DNA from: a virus
DNA length: 46,494 bases
Strand: one strand, 5' to 3'
Virus record (IMG/VR): IMGVR_UViG_3300035698_009625
Coordinates: 1-46,494 of that record
Below, in pieces: positions 1-9,282 of this stretch (its first letter is position 1; the number at the start of each line of letters is the position of its first letter). The position numbers were made by a program, and so were the translations under genes. The notes beneath the pieces are model-generated. The model was not told where the DNA came from. It saw only the letters and a list, made by a program, of their open reading frames with translations, and did no database searches.

Positions 1-1257
1 ATCTGTACTAAATATCCATTCAGAATAAGCATCTGCTGCGTTAGGACTATGAGCTAATCCCCACGGACCATTACTTGGACTACTGAAACTATCAGTAATT
101 GTAACTGAAAATCCAGTATGTTTATAAATTTTATCAGTACCTTCTGTAATAGTATAGACATTTAAACCATCCCAGGTAATTCCAACAGCACCCGTTGATG
201 GACTACTAAAACTTTCTAAAATAGTTGTACTAAATCCATAATGTCTATAAATATCAGCAGTAGTATAATCACTACTTAAAATATTTACTCCATCAAAAGC
301 AACACCTACTGGTAAATCACTTGGACTACTAAAAGAATCTGAAATAGTATTACTAAATCCAGTATGTTTATAGATTTTATCAGTGGTATAATCTACATCA
401 TAAAGATTACCATTATAATAATCCATACCTCCAGGGTTATTAGATGGGCTACTAAAACTGTCTGAAATAGTAGTTGAAAAACCTGAATGCTTATAATTTT
501 TTAAGGTATCTCTATCAGAACTATAAATATTAGTATCATCCCAAGCTAAACCCAAAGGAACACCAGATGGACTACTAAAACTATCTGCAATAGTAGAACT
601 AAAACCTGTATGTTTATAAATTTTATCAGAATTAGTATCTGAACTAAATATATACTCTGTTTCTGGGGCAAATGAAGCCATTAAACCATAATTATTAGTA
701 TTTGGTCCATCAATTATTAAAGAAGTAGAAGCAGCTGGTGTTATTGCACTATTACTATCACCAATATTTTGAGTACCTGAACTTCCTCTAAGTGTTGTTC
801 CAGCTCCTGCTGTAATAGCTGAGGTTGTATTTCTAAACCACCCTACTGTCCAACAGTTATCAGCTACTGTTGTTAATGTAACAGTCAATGGGTCAGTTCC
901 ACTACCAGTATTACTATTATCTGGTTGAGTTAATCGTTCTTGTTTTGCACCAGTATAAGAAGTTGCGAACACTAAATTATTAATACTTCCAGTATAACTA
1001 GCTACTATATCATTAGCACCAGTATGTGGAGCTACTAAATAATAAAAATATTGTCTTTCATTACTACCAGTTATAGTATTTATCCTTGTCATTGCAACAC
1101 CATCATATGTAACTCCACTTGTTACATCAGTTGTTGCACCTAATGTTGAAATACCAACAAAGAGAATCCTATCTCCTCCAGTACAAGTATGAGACCAAGT
1201 CGTTGAAGATCCGGGCCAGCTATTTGATGATGATACTGCGTCGTATGCTATTGCCAT
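1..1257 (-). CDS. Tail/virion protein with propeller-like repeats (3' end outside window)
   Basis: Open reading frame running off the left edge; start ATG at 1257 (MAIAYDAVSSS). The N-terminal ~200 residues read like a phage structural beta-rich module. From about residue 200 a ~41-residue unit repeats at least five times, with recurring SSPS, G-x-x-x-D-G-x-N, DKIYKHTGFS and T-I-x-DSF; at DNA level the period is about 123 bp. Such units resemble NHL/YVTN-type beta-propeller blades. A role as a tail-fibre or surface-binding virion protein is inferred from repeats and from its place in the late operon. The leader has AAAAGGGTTAAT but no strong SD. The family is not recognised more precisely, and the C-terminus is missing. 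Confidence 0.7.
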   Translation of the reverse strand, partial: MAIAYDAVSSSNSWPGSSTTWSHTCTGGDRILFVGISTLGATTDVTSGVTYDGVAMTRINTITGSNERQYFYYLVAPHTGANDIVASYTGSINNLVFATSYTGAKQERLTQPDNSNTGSGTDPLTVTLTTVADNCWTVGWFRNTTSAITAGAGTTLRGSSGTQNIGDSNSAITPAASTSLIIDGPNTNNYGLMASFAPETEYIFSSDTNSDKIYKHTGFSSTIADSFSSPSGVPLGLAWDDTNIYSSDRDTLKNYKHSGFSTTISDSFSSPSNNPGGMDYYNGNLYDVDYTTDKIYKHTGFSNTISDSFSSPSDLPVGVAFDGVNILSSDYTTADIYRHYGFSTTILESFSSPSTGAVGITWDGLNVYTITEGTDKIYKHTGFSVTITDSFSSPSNGPWGLAHSPNAADAYSEWIFSTD

Positions 1258-1295
1258 ATTATATTAACCCTTTTATTATTTATTTTCACAGAACC

Positions 1296-1372
1296 TATTG
1301 AACAAGGGCGACAAGGAAGGGGTTCACCAAAAACTCACCACATCTCCGCTAAGAGATTTTCCTTGCTCAATA
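1296..1372 (-). ncRNA. Structured leader RNA before the propeller-like gene
   Basis: On the minus strand a 12-bp stem (1361-1372 with 1296-1307, one G-U pair) encloses about 53 nt containing a further ATCTC/GAGAT hairpin and a possible AAGGAA/TTCCTT pairing. It lies in the 137-nt gap between the glycosyltransferase gene and the propeller-like gene, so it would be in an mRNA leader or a processed intergenic RNA. No known riboswitch class is recognised. Confidence 0.45.
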
Positions 1373-1394
1373 AGTTGTGTAAAAATTGAACCCT

Positions 1395-2729
1395 TTACTT
1401 TTTAGTCTCAATAGAAGCTAATAAATCATTAATTCCTTTTATTTTACATGTTCTAATGTGATCACAATGTAAATCAAAGTCTATAAATAATTTAAATCCA
1501 GCATCTTGAAACTTTTGCCATACTCTGAAATCACAGGTTAAACTAAGTGTTCCATCTGGATAATACATAAATTCGTATGGTCTTTCAACCTTTTCAAATA
1601 CTTTTCTTTTAATCATTACACAAGCACCACCAGTAGCATCTATTTCTTCTATTCCTTTACCATAATGTACTACATATTTTTTATCTTTATTATATCTAAG
1701 TGTTACTGGATATGGGAAATATACTCCCTTTTCTTCTTTCATTGAATAACATGTGGCACCTATAGCATCTTTATCTGCTTTAACTAATCTATCCATAGTT
1801 TCCATTGGAGGAATTATATCGTCATCAATCCACCAAAGATAATCAAAATCAGTTTCTAAAAATTGTTTAACAGTTGCATTTCTTGCATTGTCTAATGGAA
1901 ACATACCTGTTGGTGTATGTAAATGCACTATATATCTTGGATCATGCGTCCAAGCTATTAAATTTTGAACTAAAGATGAAGCTAATTCGCCAGTACTAGA
2001 AGGGATTGCAATAAAAATCTTTTTTCTAACACCTGAATCTACATCATCTTTATACTTATTTCTTAATATATCTATTCTTGATTGTGCAAATTTCTTAGAT
2101 TTAGGAGCATCATTATCAAACTCATCTCTAAACGATGCTGAACCATAGTGATATATAAAGGTATCTCTTGCTATACCTACCTTATATCCTGCTTTCCTAG
2201 CTCTTATACAGTAATCTGCATCATCTTGTCCACCTAAACCAAATCTTTCATCTAATCCGCCTATTTTATTAATTACTTCCTTTTTAATCATTACATTGAA
2301 AAATGTAAGATCATCTGTATATTGGAAATCAACACCTTTTTTATTATGATCTATATGTTGAAATCCCTCTACTTTATTAGTAACCGGACCAAGAACGCCT
2401 AATTCTTTATCTCTTTTAAAATGAGCAAGCATCTTTTCTGCCCAATTAGCAGTAAAGGATACATCATTATTAGATAATAGAATATAATCACCTTTTACCT
2501 TTTCTAAACCTTGATTAATAGCTTTGCACCAACCTACAGATTTTTCATTTCTTATAAGAGTATCGTTCTCTTGAATATACTTAGGTAATAAATCTGAAGT
2601 TTCTTTATCTGACCCATCATCAATTAATATTAATTGAAAATCATCAGTATAAGATTCTAAACTATCTAAACAAGTCTGCGTAATATCTTTTTGATTTTTA
2701 ATTGGTATTATTACAGATAATTTTTCCAT
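1395..2729 (-). CDS. Two-domain glycosyltransferase (two GT-A domains)
   Basis: The N-terminal ~230 residues are a family 2 glycosyltransferase: LSVIIPIKNQ start, nucleotide-sugar motif IDDGSD, acceptor-side SNNDVSF, and GGLDERF followed by DADYCIRARKAG. The C-terminal ~200 residues form a second GT-A-like domain with a WWIDDDIIPP metal-binding acidic motif and ATGGACVMI. The start is placed at the ATG at 2729 (MEKLSVII) rather than an upstream in-frame ATG at 2768, because family 2 proteins begin there; it still overlaps the upstream gene by 19 bp. A bifunctional enzyme adding two sugars is plausible. The substrate is unknown. It sits in a block of carbohydrate-modifying genes. Confidence 0.85.
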   Translation of the reverse strand: MEKLSVIIPIKNQKDITQTCLDSLESYTDDFQLILIDDGSDKETSDLLPKYIQENDTLIRNEKSVGWCKAINQGLEKVKGDYILLSNNDVSFTANWAEKMLAHFKRDKELGVLGPVTNKVEGFQHIDHNKKGVDFQYTDDLTFFNVMIKKEVINKIGGLDERFGLGGQDDADYCIRARKAGYKVGIARDTFIYHYGSASFRDEFDNDAPKSKKFAQSRIDILRNKYKDDVDSGVRKKIFIAIPSSTGELASSLVQNLIAWTHDPRYIVHLHTPTGMFPLDNARNATVKQFLETDFDYLWWIDDDIIPPMETMDRLVKADKDAIGATCYSMKEEKGVYFPYPVTLRYNKDKKYVVHYGKGIEEIDATGGACVMIKRKVFEKVERPYEFMYYPDGTLSLTCDFRVWQKFQDAGFKLFIDFDLHCDHIRTCKIKGINDLLASIETKK

Positions 2730-3742
2730 AATGTTATTGGATTGACAAATGTTACATCGTCTGAACAATGTAAATTAAAGATATTTCCTTTAATTCCTTT
2801 CCCATCAAAGTATTTTAATGCTGTTTGATGAGCAATACCTGTGAACCCTAATTTTTTTAATATTGTTTCTGTTTTAGCTAATGTTCTAAATCCAGGAGCT
2901 CTATATATATAATCTTTCGGTAGATATGATTTTAATACATCTAAAGACATTTTTATATATTTCTCTTGATCTTCTCTCCATCCTTCTTGTGGTTTTTCAT
3001 GGTCATAACCATGAACACCAATTTCTACCCAATCTTTAACTGATTCATACCATTCTTTGAACTTTTTACTTTTAGAAATTAACTCCTTGTTTTTATTATT
3101 AGCTATAACAAAAGCTACGACTTTATGATTTGGATATTTTTGATGTAATTCTTCCATATATTTCCAATGCTTTAATGTACTTGGACATATATCATCTATT
3201 AGAAATGTTACATCGTCTCTTAGTTGTGTTTGAGAAATAACTACATCTTCTTTCTGTTCTTTATTTTCCTTTATAGTAGTCATTAATCCTCTTACCCAGG
3301 TTATTTCCCCCCAATAATCTAAATTACTAGAAATAGTATCCAATGATTCTATTTTAAAATTAGATTTTATATCTTGAGAATCCTTATAATAATTATTTTC
3401 ATAATATTTAAAGGAATTTTCTACCCAATAACTCTTATGAGATGGGTCTTGGAATGCTCCTTGACCAATTGAAGCGTCTGGAACCTGGAAAATAAACTTT
3501 CCATTATGTTTTAAGACTCTCCATATCTCATTAATTATAAAATTCTTGTCTGATATATGTTCTAGAAAATCATATGCTCTAATTTCATCTGCATAATTAT
3601 CATCAAAAGGTAATCCTTTTTCACAATCATGAACAATATCTACATCTTTAAATTTTATAATATCTACGCCAATATAATCTTTTGGCTTTTCCTTACCACA
3701 ACCCAGATCTAGCTTAATAGATTTATTTTGTAAATTTTCCAT
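2711..3742 (-). CDS. Fusion of SAM methyltransferase and polysaccharide-deacetylase-like domain
   Basis: Residues 1-150 are a class I methyltransferase (IKLDLGCGKEKP as the SAM-binding motif I, then YIGVDI and an EIRAYDFLEHI segment). Residues ~175-343 resemble a NodB/DUF2334-type polysaccharide deacetylase: DVTFLIDDICPS gives the paired Asp residues, and IGVHGYDHE gives the metal-binding H-x-x-x-H pattern. The two parts suggest O-methylation and deacetylation of a glycan, but the order of reactions is unknown. It overlaps the HNH gene upstream (3723-3742) and the glycosyltransferase downstream, so translation is probably coupled. Confidence 0.75.
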   Translation of the reverse strand: MENLQNKSIKLDLGCGKEKPKDYIGVDIIKFKDVDIVHDCEKGLPFDDNYADEIRAYDFLEHISDKNFIINEIWRVLKHNGKFIFQVPDASIGQGAFQDPSHKSYWVENSFKYYENNYYKDSQDIKSNFKIESLDTISSNLDYWGEITWVRGLMTTIKENKEQKEDVVISQTQLRDDVTFLIDDICPSTLKHWKYMEELHQKYPNHKVVAFVIANNKNKELISKSKKFKEWYESVKDWVEIGVHGYDHEKPQEGWREDQEKYIKMSLDVLKSYLPKDYIYRAPGFRTLAKTETILKKLGFTGIAHQTALKYFDGKGIKGNIFNLHCSDDVTFVNPITLWKNYL

Positions 3743-4046
3743 TTTTATCTTTTTTCATATGTTCTTTAGCATAATGTTCACCAGTAGAACTATATAAAGT
3801 TAAGTTTTCTATTATATTACATTGTCTATCTCCATTTATATGATGAACAACTTCACTTGGTAATAATATTCTTCCAATGTGACTTTCCATGATTAATCTA
3901 TGTTCACAAACATATCCATCTTTTATACAATTAGGATGAGTTGGACAATGAACATAAATATATCCATCTATTATTATTTTTCCACCTTTCCAATTTGGAT
4001 TACCTTTTCCTTTATATTTTGTTTTTTGAGTATTATGCTTAATCAT
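3723..4046 (-). CDS. HNH homing endonuclease
   Basis: 107 residues. An N-terminal NPNWKGG motif is followed by an HNH_3-type nuclease core: CEHRLIMESHIGR, then EVVHHINGDRQCNIIENLTLYSS, which supplies the HH and N residues. It is free-standing and its 3' end overlaps the next gene by 20 bp, as with the other HNH genes in this operon. The leader AAGGGGTTCACTT precedes the ATG. Such enzymes cut intronless alleles and spread themselves with flanking DNA; here they probably mobilise neighbouring glycan genes (inference). Confidence 0.85.
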   Translation of the reverse strand: MIKHNTQKTKYKGKGNPNWKGGKIIIDGYIYVHCPTHPNCIKDGYVCEHRLIMESHIGRILLPSEVVHHINGDRQCNIIENLTLYSSTGEHYAKEHMKKDKNGKFTK

Positions 4047-4065
4047 AAGTGAACCCCTTATTATA

Positions 4066-4554
4066 TTAATTACTATTCAATGCTTCGTCTAAGTCTTCTT
4101 CAAACGACTTACTCTTAACTATTCCTGGTGTAGGATCATTACTATCTATTACCTTTTCATCTTCTACTGTTAATTTTTCTTTCTTAGCAACCTTAACTAA
4201 AATCTTTGTAACTGCTGCTTGGTCTGTAATTTTTTCAATCTGTGGTCCAGTCCATTTATTGCCTTTTTCTACTGTTTTTATCTTATCTACTTCTATAGCA
4301 GAATAAGTAAATCCACTTCTTTCATAACCATCAGCTTGCATAAAACCATCAAAATCGACATCAGCTACACCAATTATAATAAATTCATCTTTATTACCTC
4401 TTGGCTTAATATCACTTTCAACAACCTCATTTAATCCGCCTTCATAAATCGGACCATACTTAACTTTTTGTGGATCATAATGTGGAGTTGGATACTCATA
4501 ACTTGTTTTTTCTGAAGTTTGAGTTCTTCTAATTTTCATTTTTATTAATTTCAT
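4066..4554 (-). CDS. Hypothetical protein
   Basis: 162 residues, family not recognised. The N-terminus is basic, the middle is a beta-rich stretch (EFIIIGVADVDFDGF), and the C-terminus is Lys/Glu-rich and acidic (SFEEDLDEAL). No signal peptide or membrane segment. It has a clear ribosome binding site (AAGGAG about 10 nt before the ATG), unusual among its neighbours, suggesting independent or stronger initiation. A TAAAGGTCG motif lies just upstream near 4585. It sits between a glycosyltransferase and an HNH gene. Confidence 0.6.
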   Translation of the reverse strand: MKLIKMKIRRTQTSEKTSYEYPTPHYDPQKVKYGPIYEGGLNEVVESDIKPRGNKDEFIIIGVADVDFDGFMQADGYERSGFTYSAIEVDKIKTVEKGNKWTGPQIEKITDQAAVTKILVKVAKKEKLTVEDEKVIDSNDPTPGIVKSKSFEEDLDEALNSN

Positions 4555-4594
4555 CTTTTTTAATCTCCTTATTAATTAGTTTATTATTCGACCT

Positions 4595-5551
4595 TTATTC
4601 ATTATTTTTTAATTCTTTTATTTTTTCTTCTGTCCAACCTGGAATAGGCATAAACTTTTCTATTAACCAACTTAATGGGTAAATTGCTTTATCCCATTTA
4701 TTCCATAATTTATCTTTAACCTTTTGTTTTGTTGTTTTAACAGCTCTACCTCTCTGTTCGTATGGAAAACTGAAATCTCCGCCTTGTGTTCTAAACATAT
4801 GAGAATACCAAGTATTATGATTGCATATTACTTTACCGCCTGATAACCATGTTTTAACTGCTACTTCTATTCCTTGATTACCCCAACTACCAAATTCTTC
4901 ATCACATAACTTTAATTCCCAATACTTTTCCCTTGTAGCCATAAAACATGAACCTTGTAAACTCATTGTCTCTGTTAATCCTGTCTTTTTATCTGTTAAA
5001 TAAGGTTCTCTGTGTTTATAATCTTCAAAGTATTGAAAATGTGGTTCTGGGTCAAAACAATAAGATGTACTTTGTGGATTATGTTTTCCTACCCACATCA
5101 TTTTCTTTCTTATTTGAGTACCTCCACACTTATCACATTTGTCTGGGGTCGGTCCTTGATATTTCTTCCAATTACATTCCCTGCAATTCCAACTAAATGC
5201 CCATAAATTCCTCATAATAGGAACCATTGTCCAATTATCTTGCATACTTTCTATCATTTTCCTATCAAATCCTTTGTCAAATGAACAATGTGCATCTACT
5301 TTCATCACATATTTAGCTTTACTTAATTTAACTCCTATATTCGTTGCTGCTCTTTGCCCAATAGCTTCTGGTAAATAAAGTACTTTTACTCTTTTATCTT
5401 GAACTATTGCTGGGCTTGTCCATACTCCGTCTAATACTGCTATTATTTCGGTATTAGCCTCTATATTTTTTAAAATATCTTCTATTGTTTTGTATAAAAA
5501 TTCTTCATTTCTGCTGGGAATAATAATACTAAGTGTTTTGTTTTTATTCAT
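4595..5551 (-). CDS. Family 2 glycosyltransferase with inserted zinc ribbon
   Basis: GT2 fold: LSIIIPSRNEE at the N-terminus, IIAVLDGVW in the nucleotide-sugar site, then the acidic metal-binding KVDAHCSFDKGFD. An unusual insertion around residues 115-145 carries CRECNW and CDKCGG, a four-cysteine zinc ribbon. A tryptophan-rich C-terminal region follows. The ATG at 5551 is preferred over 5569 because the family motif starts at once; the gene still overlaps the HNH gene upstream by 8 bp. Related in layout to the glycosyltransferases at 10055 and 11305. Acceptor unknown. Confidence 0.85.
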   Translation of the reverse strand: MNKNKTLSIIIPSRNEEFLYKTIEDILKNIEANTEIIAVLDGVWTSPAIVQDKRVKVLYLPEAIGQRAATNIGVKLSKAKYVMKVDAHCSFDKGFDRKMIESMQDNWTMVPIMRNLWAFSWNCRECNWKKYQGPTPDKCDKCGGTQIRKKMMWVGKHNPQSTSYCFDPEPHFQYFEDYKHREPYLTDKKTGLTETMSLQGSCFMATREKYWELKLCDEEFGSWGNQGIEVAVKTWLSGGKVICNHNTWYSHMFRTQGGDFSFPYEQRGRAVKTTKQKVKDKLWNKWDKAIYPLSWLIEKFMPIPGWTEEKIKELKNNE

Positions 5552-6137
5552 TATTTTTAAAATATTCAATCCAATATTCTCTATTATAATTTGTCTTTAC
5601 ATGACATCTTCTACAAAGAGTAATTAAATTATTTGGATTACAATTCTTCTTATCATAGTTAATATGATGAATTGATAATTTTACTTTATTTTCTAATTCT
5701 GTTTTTTTACATATTTGACATTTTCTTCTATCTCTATTTCGTATTACTTCTTTTAAATCTTCGTTAAATTCTAATCCATAAGGTTCAAATGAAATGCCAT
5801 CTTTCCAATTCCAATGTTTTTCTTTTAATTTAGCTTGTCTCATTTTTTCTCTAACTTCTAATCTTTTAGCTGGATTCTTATCTCCTAATTTACCTTGCCT
5901 TATTTTCTCTTTAGTCTCTTCGGTCATTGGTTTTTCTTTGTAATGTTTTAATAATGATTGTCTATTTTTTTCTTTTGTCTGTTTTGATTGTTTTTTACCT
6001 AAATGAGCTAATCTATTTTTTTTTAAATGTTCTTTGGTTTGTTTATATCCTTTTTGAAATCCCCATCCATTTAACACTTTATGTTCTTTTTTAAACCAAC
6101 TTTTATTTATCCCACTTTTTGGTATTCCCGTCGGCAT
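5544..6137 (-). CDS. HNH homing endonuclease with NUMOD3 repeats
   Basis: 197 residues. The N-terminal half has NUMOD3-type DNA-binding repeats (HLGKKQS, KLGDKNPAKR), and the C-terminal half is an HNH nuclease (CQICKKTE, SIHHINYDKKNCNPNNLITLCRRCH). The C-terminus is almost the same as in the HNH genes at 10836 and 15152, so these are recent copies. It overlaps the start of the downstream glycosyltransferase, a pairing repeated in this operon. Confidence 0.9.
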   Translation of the reverse strand: MPTGIPKSGINKSWFKKEHKVLNGWGFQKGYKQTKEHLKKNRLAHLGKKQSKQTKEKNRQSLLKHYKEKPMTEETKEKIRQGKLGDKNPAKRLEVREKMRQAKLKEKHWNWKDGISFEPYGLEFNEDLKEVIRNRDRRKCQICKKTELENKVKLSIHHINYDKKNCNPNNLITLCRRCHVKTNYNREYWIEYFKNNE

Positions 6138-6141
6138 AATT

Positions 6142-6855
6142 TTATAAATTGAATAATTCTTTTAAGTTCCATCCGTCAATTTTATCAAGAGTTTCTTCTC
6201 TAAAATTTGTTGGTTTATGTTTAAAACTATCTAATGTAACCTTTGGCTTTGAAAATGTTTTAGCATGTCTAATATCTACATTAGGATATTCTCCTCTTCT
6301 TTTAATATGTTCTTCATCTGTAACTCCTCCTCTTCTTCTCGTTTTAGTTCCTGGTTCATATCCGAACTTTCTAGCCCATCTTGGTTCTCTACTTCTTATC
6401 TTATCTAATCCCCATTTTTCTATTAAATGTAATCTTAATTTATAATGTTTTAATGCTAATTCCCTATTACAGCATAAGCTTGATAATGATGTTAATTCAT
6501 CATAACTAATTGCTCTATCTTTAGGATATTCCCATCTCCAGTTATTTACATTATAATAGTATATATCGTCTTTTGGAGGGGTAAAATCAAAATGTGTTTT
6601 ATGATAAAGAACATCATGTTCGCAAAAAAATACATATTTAGTACTTAGGTTCTCTAAGGCTGTGTATATTTGCAATGCCATTGTAGGGTAACTCCGTTCT
6701 CGCCCTTCTAAGACTATGTTTTTACCCAGATCTGTGGGTTGTAATGAACAGCTGACTATCGGTAAGTTACTTGCTTGAATGTATCTCTTAGCAATTTCTA
6801 TTATCGGTCCATTTATTCTATTATCAGTGTAGTATATAATTCCTTTATCTTCCAT
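6142..6855 (-). CDS. Glycosyltransferase-like protein (GT-A)
   Basis: 237 residues, paralogous to the protein at 7944-8591: both start with IIYYT, share a PTDLG/PLDLG segment, and have a central acidic motif (here FFCEHDVLYH) in the position of a DxD metal site, followed by FDFTPP. The C-terminal part is basic and unlike the paralogue. A role in glycan assembly is inferred from this motif and the neighbours. It overlaps the upstream methyltransferase by 11 bp. Confidence 0.65.
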   Translation of the reverse strand: MEDKGIIYYTDNRINGPIIEIAKRYIQASNLPIVSCSLQPTDLGKNIVLEGRERSYPTMALQIYTALENLSTKYVFFCEHDVLYHKTHFDFTPPKDDIYYYNVNNWRWEYPKDRAISYDELTSLSSLCCNRELALKHYKLRLHLIEKWGLDKIRSREPRWARKFGYEPGTKTRRRGGVTDEEHIKRRGEYPNVDIRHAKTFSKPKVTLDSFKHKPTNFREETLDKIDGWNLKELFNL

Positions 6856-7414
6856 GTTTTTTATCCTTGATCCACATCCAACTAGGATGTCTATCTTCTT
6901 TCATTATATGTAAATCTTTTATTTCAAATATCTTAGCACATGAATCTACTGCATATTTTACATGACAAGCTCTAATCCAATAAGGATTATGGCTATCTAC
7001 AAAATAGTCATGTCCTGATATAATACCACCAACACGAACTTTTCTAGACCATTCAAATATATCTCTAGTAATATATGGTAATGAATGATTACCGTCTATA
7101 TAAACAAAATCTAAACTTTCATCTGGTATATCTTCTAAAGCTTCTATTGATGTTTTCCTAATAATAGTACAATCATATGGAGCTAAAAGTCTCTTTGTAT
7201 TTTCAAATAACATTTCATATTCTAATTCTTTTGGATGCTTTCTATAATTTCCATAAACTATCCAAGGATCTATTGCAAATACTTTTAATCCTGCTTTACA
7301 AAATTCTTCTGTAAACTCTCCTTTATATACTCCTATCTCTGCTCCTGTATTTAATCCATTATCTTTAAAAAACTTTGGTAATTCATTTCTAGATTTAATA
7401 TTTTCTATTTGCAT
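6845..7414 (-). CDS. Class I SAM-dependent methyltransferase (Methyltransf_24-like)
   Basis: 189 residues with AEIGVYKGEFTEEF as SAM motif I, VFAIDPW as motif II, then LDFVYIDGNHSLPYITRDI and a GGIISGHDYF strand, the pattern of small sugar or natural-product methyltransferases. It overlaps both neighbours by about 10 bp, so it is translationally coupled. The likely substrate is a sugar or amino sugar made by the operon (inference). Confidence 0.8.
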   Translation of the reverse strand: MQIENIKSRNELPKFFKDNGLNTGAEIGVYKGEFTEEFCKAGLKVFAIDPWIVYGNYRKHPKELEYEMLFENTKRLLAPYDCTIIRKTSIEALEDIPDESLDFVYIDGNHSLPYITRDIFEWSRKVRVGGIISGHDYFVDSHNPYWIRACHVKYAVDSCAKIFEIKDLHIMKEDRHPSWMWIKDKKHGR

Positions 7415-7935
7415 AATTCTGATAAATCTTTAAAATTACTAAATACTGATGTATGTGGATAAGCTACAGTATAATCATATCTATATTTATACTTATCAAA
7501 TTGATTGGAATACTTATAATGCCAATCACTTCTTGGTTCAGTATCATGAACTACTACATAATCTGCATTATTAGCAATTCTTCCCATTTCTACATTTCTT
7601 CTTGGTCCAGGTGCATGATCTACAAATACCATTCCCCAATGTTGAGATTCTATATCTATTTTATCCCAACCTCCTAATGTTTCTACATTATGGACTCCAT
7701 GAAATTCATTACGATAATTTCTAGCAGCTAAATAAAACATATTACTAGACTCATATGATTCGATATGTCTTTGGTTTTGACCATTACATATCCAATGAAT
7801 AACTGCTGTAGAATTCATTCCTGTGCCTAATTCTAGTACTGGACCTTCTGATACATCTAATACTTTTATAATTACTGGTATATGAGATCCTTCACTTGCT
7901 TTTAAATGTCTTACATTTATTTTAAAATCTGCCAT
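7405..7935 (-). CDS. Methyltransferase-like protein
   Basis: 176 residues with a Rossmann-type VLELGTGMNST motif and a VFVDHAPGPRR motif where SAM enzymes have the conserved acidic strand. ADYVVVHDTEP matches the usual VVHD element of a family often encoded beside glycosyltransferases. The substrate is unknown. It overlaps the next methyltransferase by 10 bp. Confidence 0.65.
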   Translation of the reverse strand: MADFKINVRHLKASEGSHIPVIIKVLDVSEGPVLELGTGMNSTAVIHWICNGQNQRHIESYESSNMFYLAARNYRNEFHGVHNVETLGGWDKIDIESQHWGMVFVDHAPGPRRNVEMGRIANNADYVVVHDTEPRSDWHYKYSNQFDKYKYRYDYTVAYPHTSVFSNFKDLSELCK

Positions 7936-7943
7936 AATTTTTT

Positions 7944-8591
7944 TTAATTAAATATTTTATTTTTTAATTCTGTTATATTTCCCCAAGGAGCTAACTCTTT
8001 TATTTTACTATTATTATCAAATGTTGTTTTACAACTTACACCATCTCCTGTTTTAAATGAAATTACAGGATCTCCTGTCCATTCTCTTCTCTCTGGAAAT
8101 ATCTTTTCTACTAATATATTTTCCATCTTTCTAGGATATACTATCCATTCTTCAGGTAAAAGTGGTTCAAGTCTTTTAATCCAATATTCTCTATTACATA
8201 TTTGAGCCCCTTCACAATAACCATGTTTTCTATAAAAGCCATGATGTCTTTTCCATACCATCCAAATATTTTTATAATTATATACCATATTTTCTTCTTC
8301 TGGTGTAAAATTGAAATATCCTTTAGGATAAAGACAATCAGCTTCAGCAGCAATTGCATATTTTGTCTTAGCTGCTTTTAATCCTACTAATAACTGTTTC
8401 CATTCACTGGTGTAACTAATAGGTTTCTCTCCTATACATATATTAGTTCCCAAATCTAATGGTTTTCTTGAAACAGATATAATTGGTATATCACCTGCTT
8501 TCTTTTTTAAATCATCTGTTATATTCTTTTCAAATACAGGATCTTCATTTGAAGCTGTATAATATATTATTGTTCTATCATTTAAATCCAT
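7944..8591 (-). CDS. Glycosyltransferase-like protein, paralogue of 6142-6855
   Basis: 215 residues: TIIYYTASNED at the start, KPLDLGTNI, then AAEADCLYP as the probable metal-binding acidic motif and FNFTPEEE. The C-terminal half has RHHGFYRKHGY and a VEKIFPERREW segment. Two copies flanking two methyltransferases suggest a duplicated glycan module. It overlaps the upstream gene by 14 bp. Function is inferred from fold-like motifs and neighbours only. Confidence 0.6.
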   Translation of the reverse strand: MDLNDRTIIYYTASNEDPVFEKNITDDLKKKAGDIPIISVSRKPLDLGTNICIGEKPISYTSEWKQLLVGLKAAKTKYAIAAEADCLYPKGYFNFTPEEENMVYNYKNIWMVWKRHHGFYRKHGYCEGAQICNREYWIKRLEPLLPEEWIVYPRKMENILVEKIFPERREWTGDPVISFKTGDGVSCKTTFDNNSKIKELAPWGNITELKNKIFN

Positions 8592-9282
8592 GTTTATTAA
8601 ATATTTTAATTAGTTTGTTAGGTATTAAGACTTTATTTAACTTATTAATGCCTTTTACATAAAAATCGTATTTATCGGGAGTTATATGAAAATGTACTGC
8701 CTTAATGGGTTTATCAGTAGTAGGATAACAAGTAGCAATATTCCATTTTTGAAAAGCATAAGTTGTATTTAATTTTGTAATCCTCTTACCAAGTGTATCT
8801 ATATTATCATTTATTAACCTCATTATTGCAATTTCTTCCTCTGTCTTTGTTCTATCCATAAAACTTTTTAATTGTTCAAATATATCTTTAGTTGTTTCTC
8901 TGAAAAATATACTAGCTGAACATAACCTTGGCATTCTTCCATAATTAGTTAATCCCATTTCTATATCTAATTCTTCAAAAGGAACTAATTGAAAGCAATC
9001 AAAATCGTGATACCAATATAAACCTTTTTTAATTACTCCCTTATTGAATAAACTAAGGATTGTATAAATTTTAGTTGCGGGCCAGTGGTATTCACAATAA
9101 TTATTATCTTCTACTATTATTGATTTAACTCCATTATATTCATATGGGAAATTAGTAGCTAATATAATATCTTCTACCTTCCATCCTAAGCTTAAACTAT
9201 TATCTATTTGTATTTTAACTAGTTTTTTATGTTCTTCATTAAAATCTTTATCTGGACTTGTATAGGTTAATATTTGTTTCAT
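8578..9282 (-). CDS. Glycosyltransferase-like protein (GT-A, DxD)
   Basis: About 234 residues from the ATG at 9282, which overlaps the stop of the upstream radical SAM gene (ATGA); an in-frame ATG at 9297 lies inside that gene. The motif LYWYHDFDCFQL is a strong DxD-type metal site, and RLCSASIFFRETT follows as in capsule-type transferases. No membrane segment. It is likely to act on the same glycan as its neighbours. Confidence 0.6.
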   Translation of the reverse strand: MKQILTYTSPDKDFNEEHKKLVKIQIDNSLSLGWKVEDIILATNFPYEYNGVKSIIVEDNNYCEYHWPATKIYTILSLFNKGVIKKGLYWYHDFDCFQLVPFEELDIEMGLTNYGRMPRLCSASIFFRETTKDIFEQLKSFMDRTKTEEEIAIMRLINDNIDTLGKRITKLNTTYAFQKWNIATCYPTTDKPIKAVHFHITPDKYDFYVKGINKLNKVLIPNKLIKIFNKHGFK

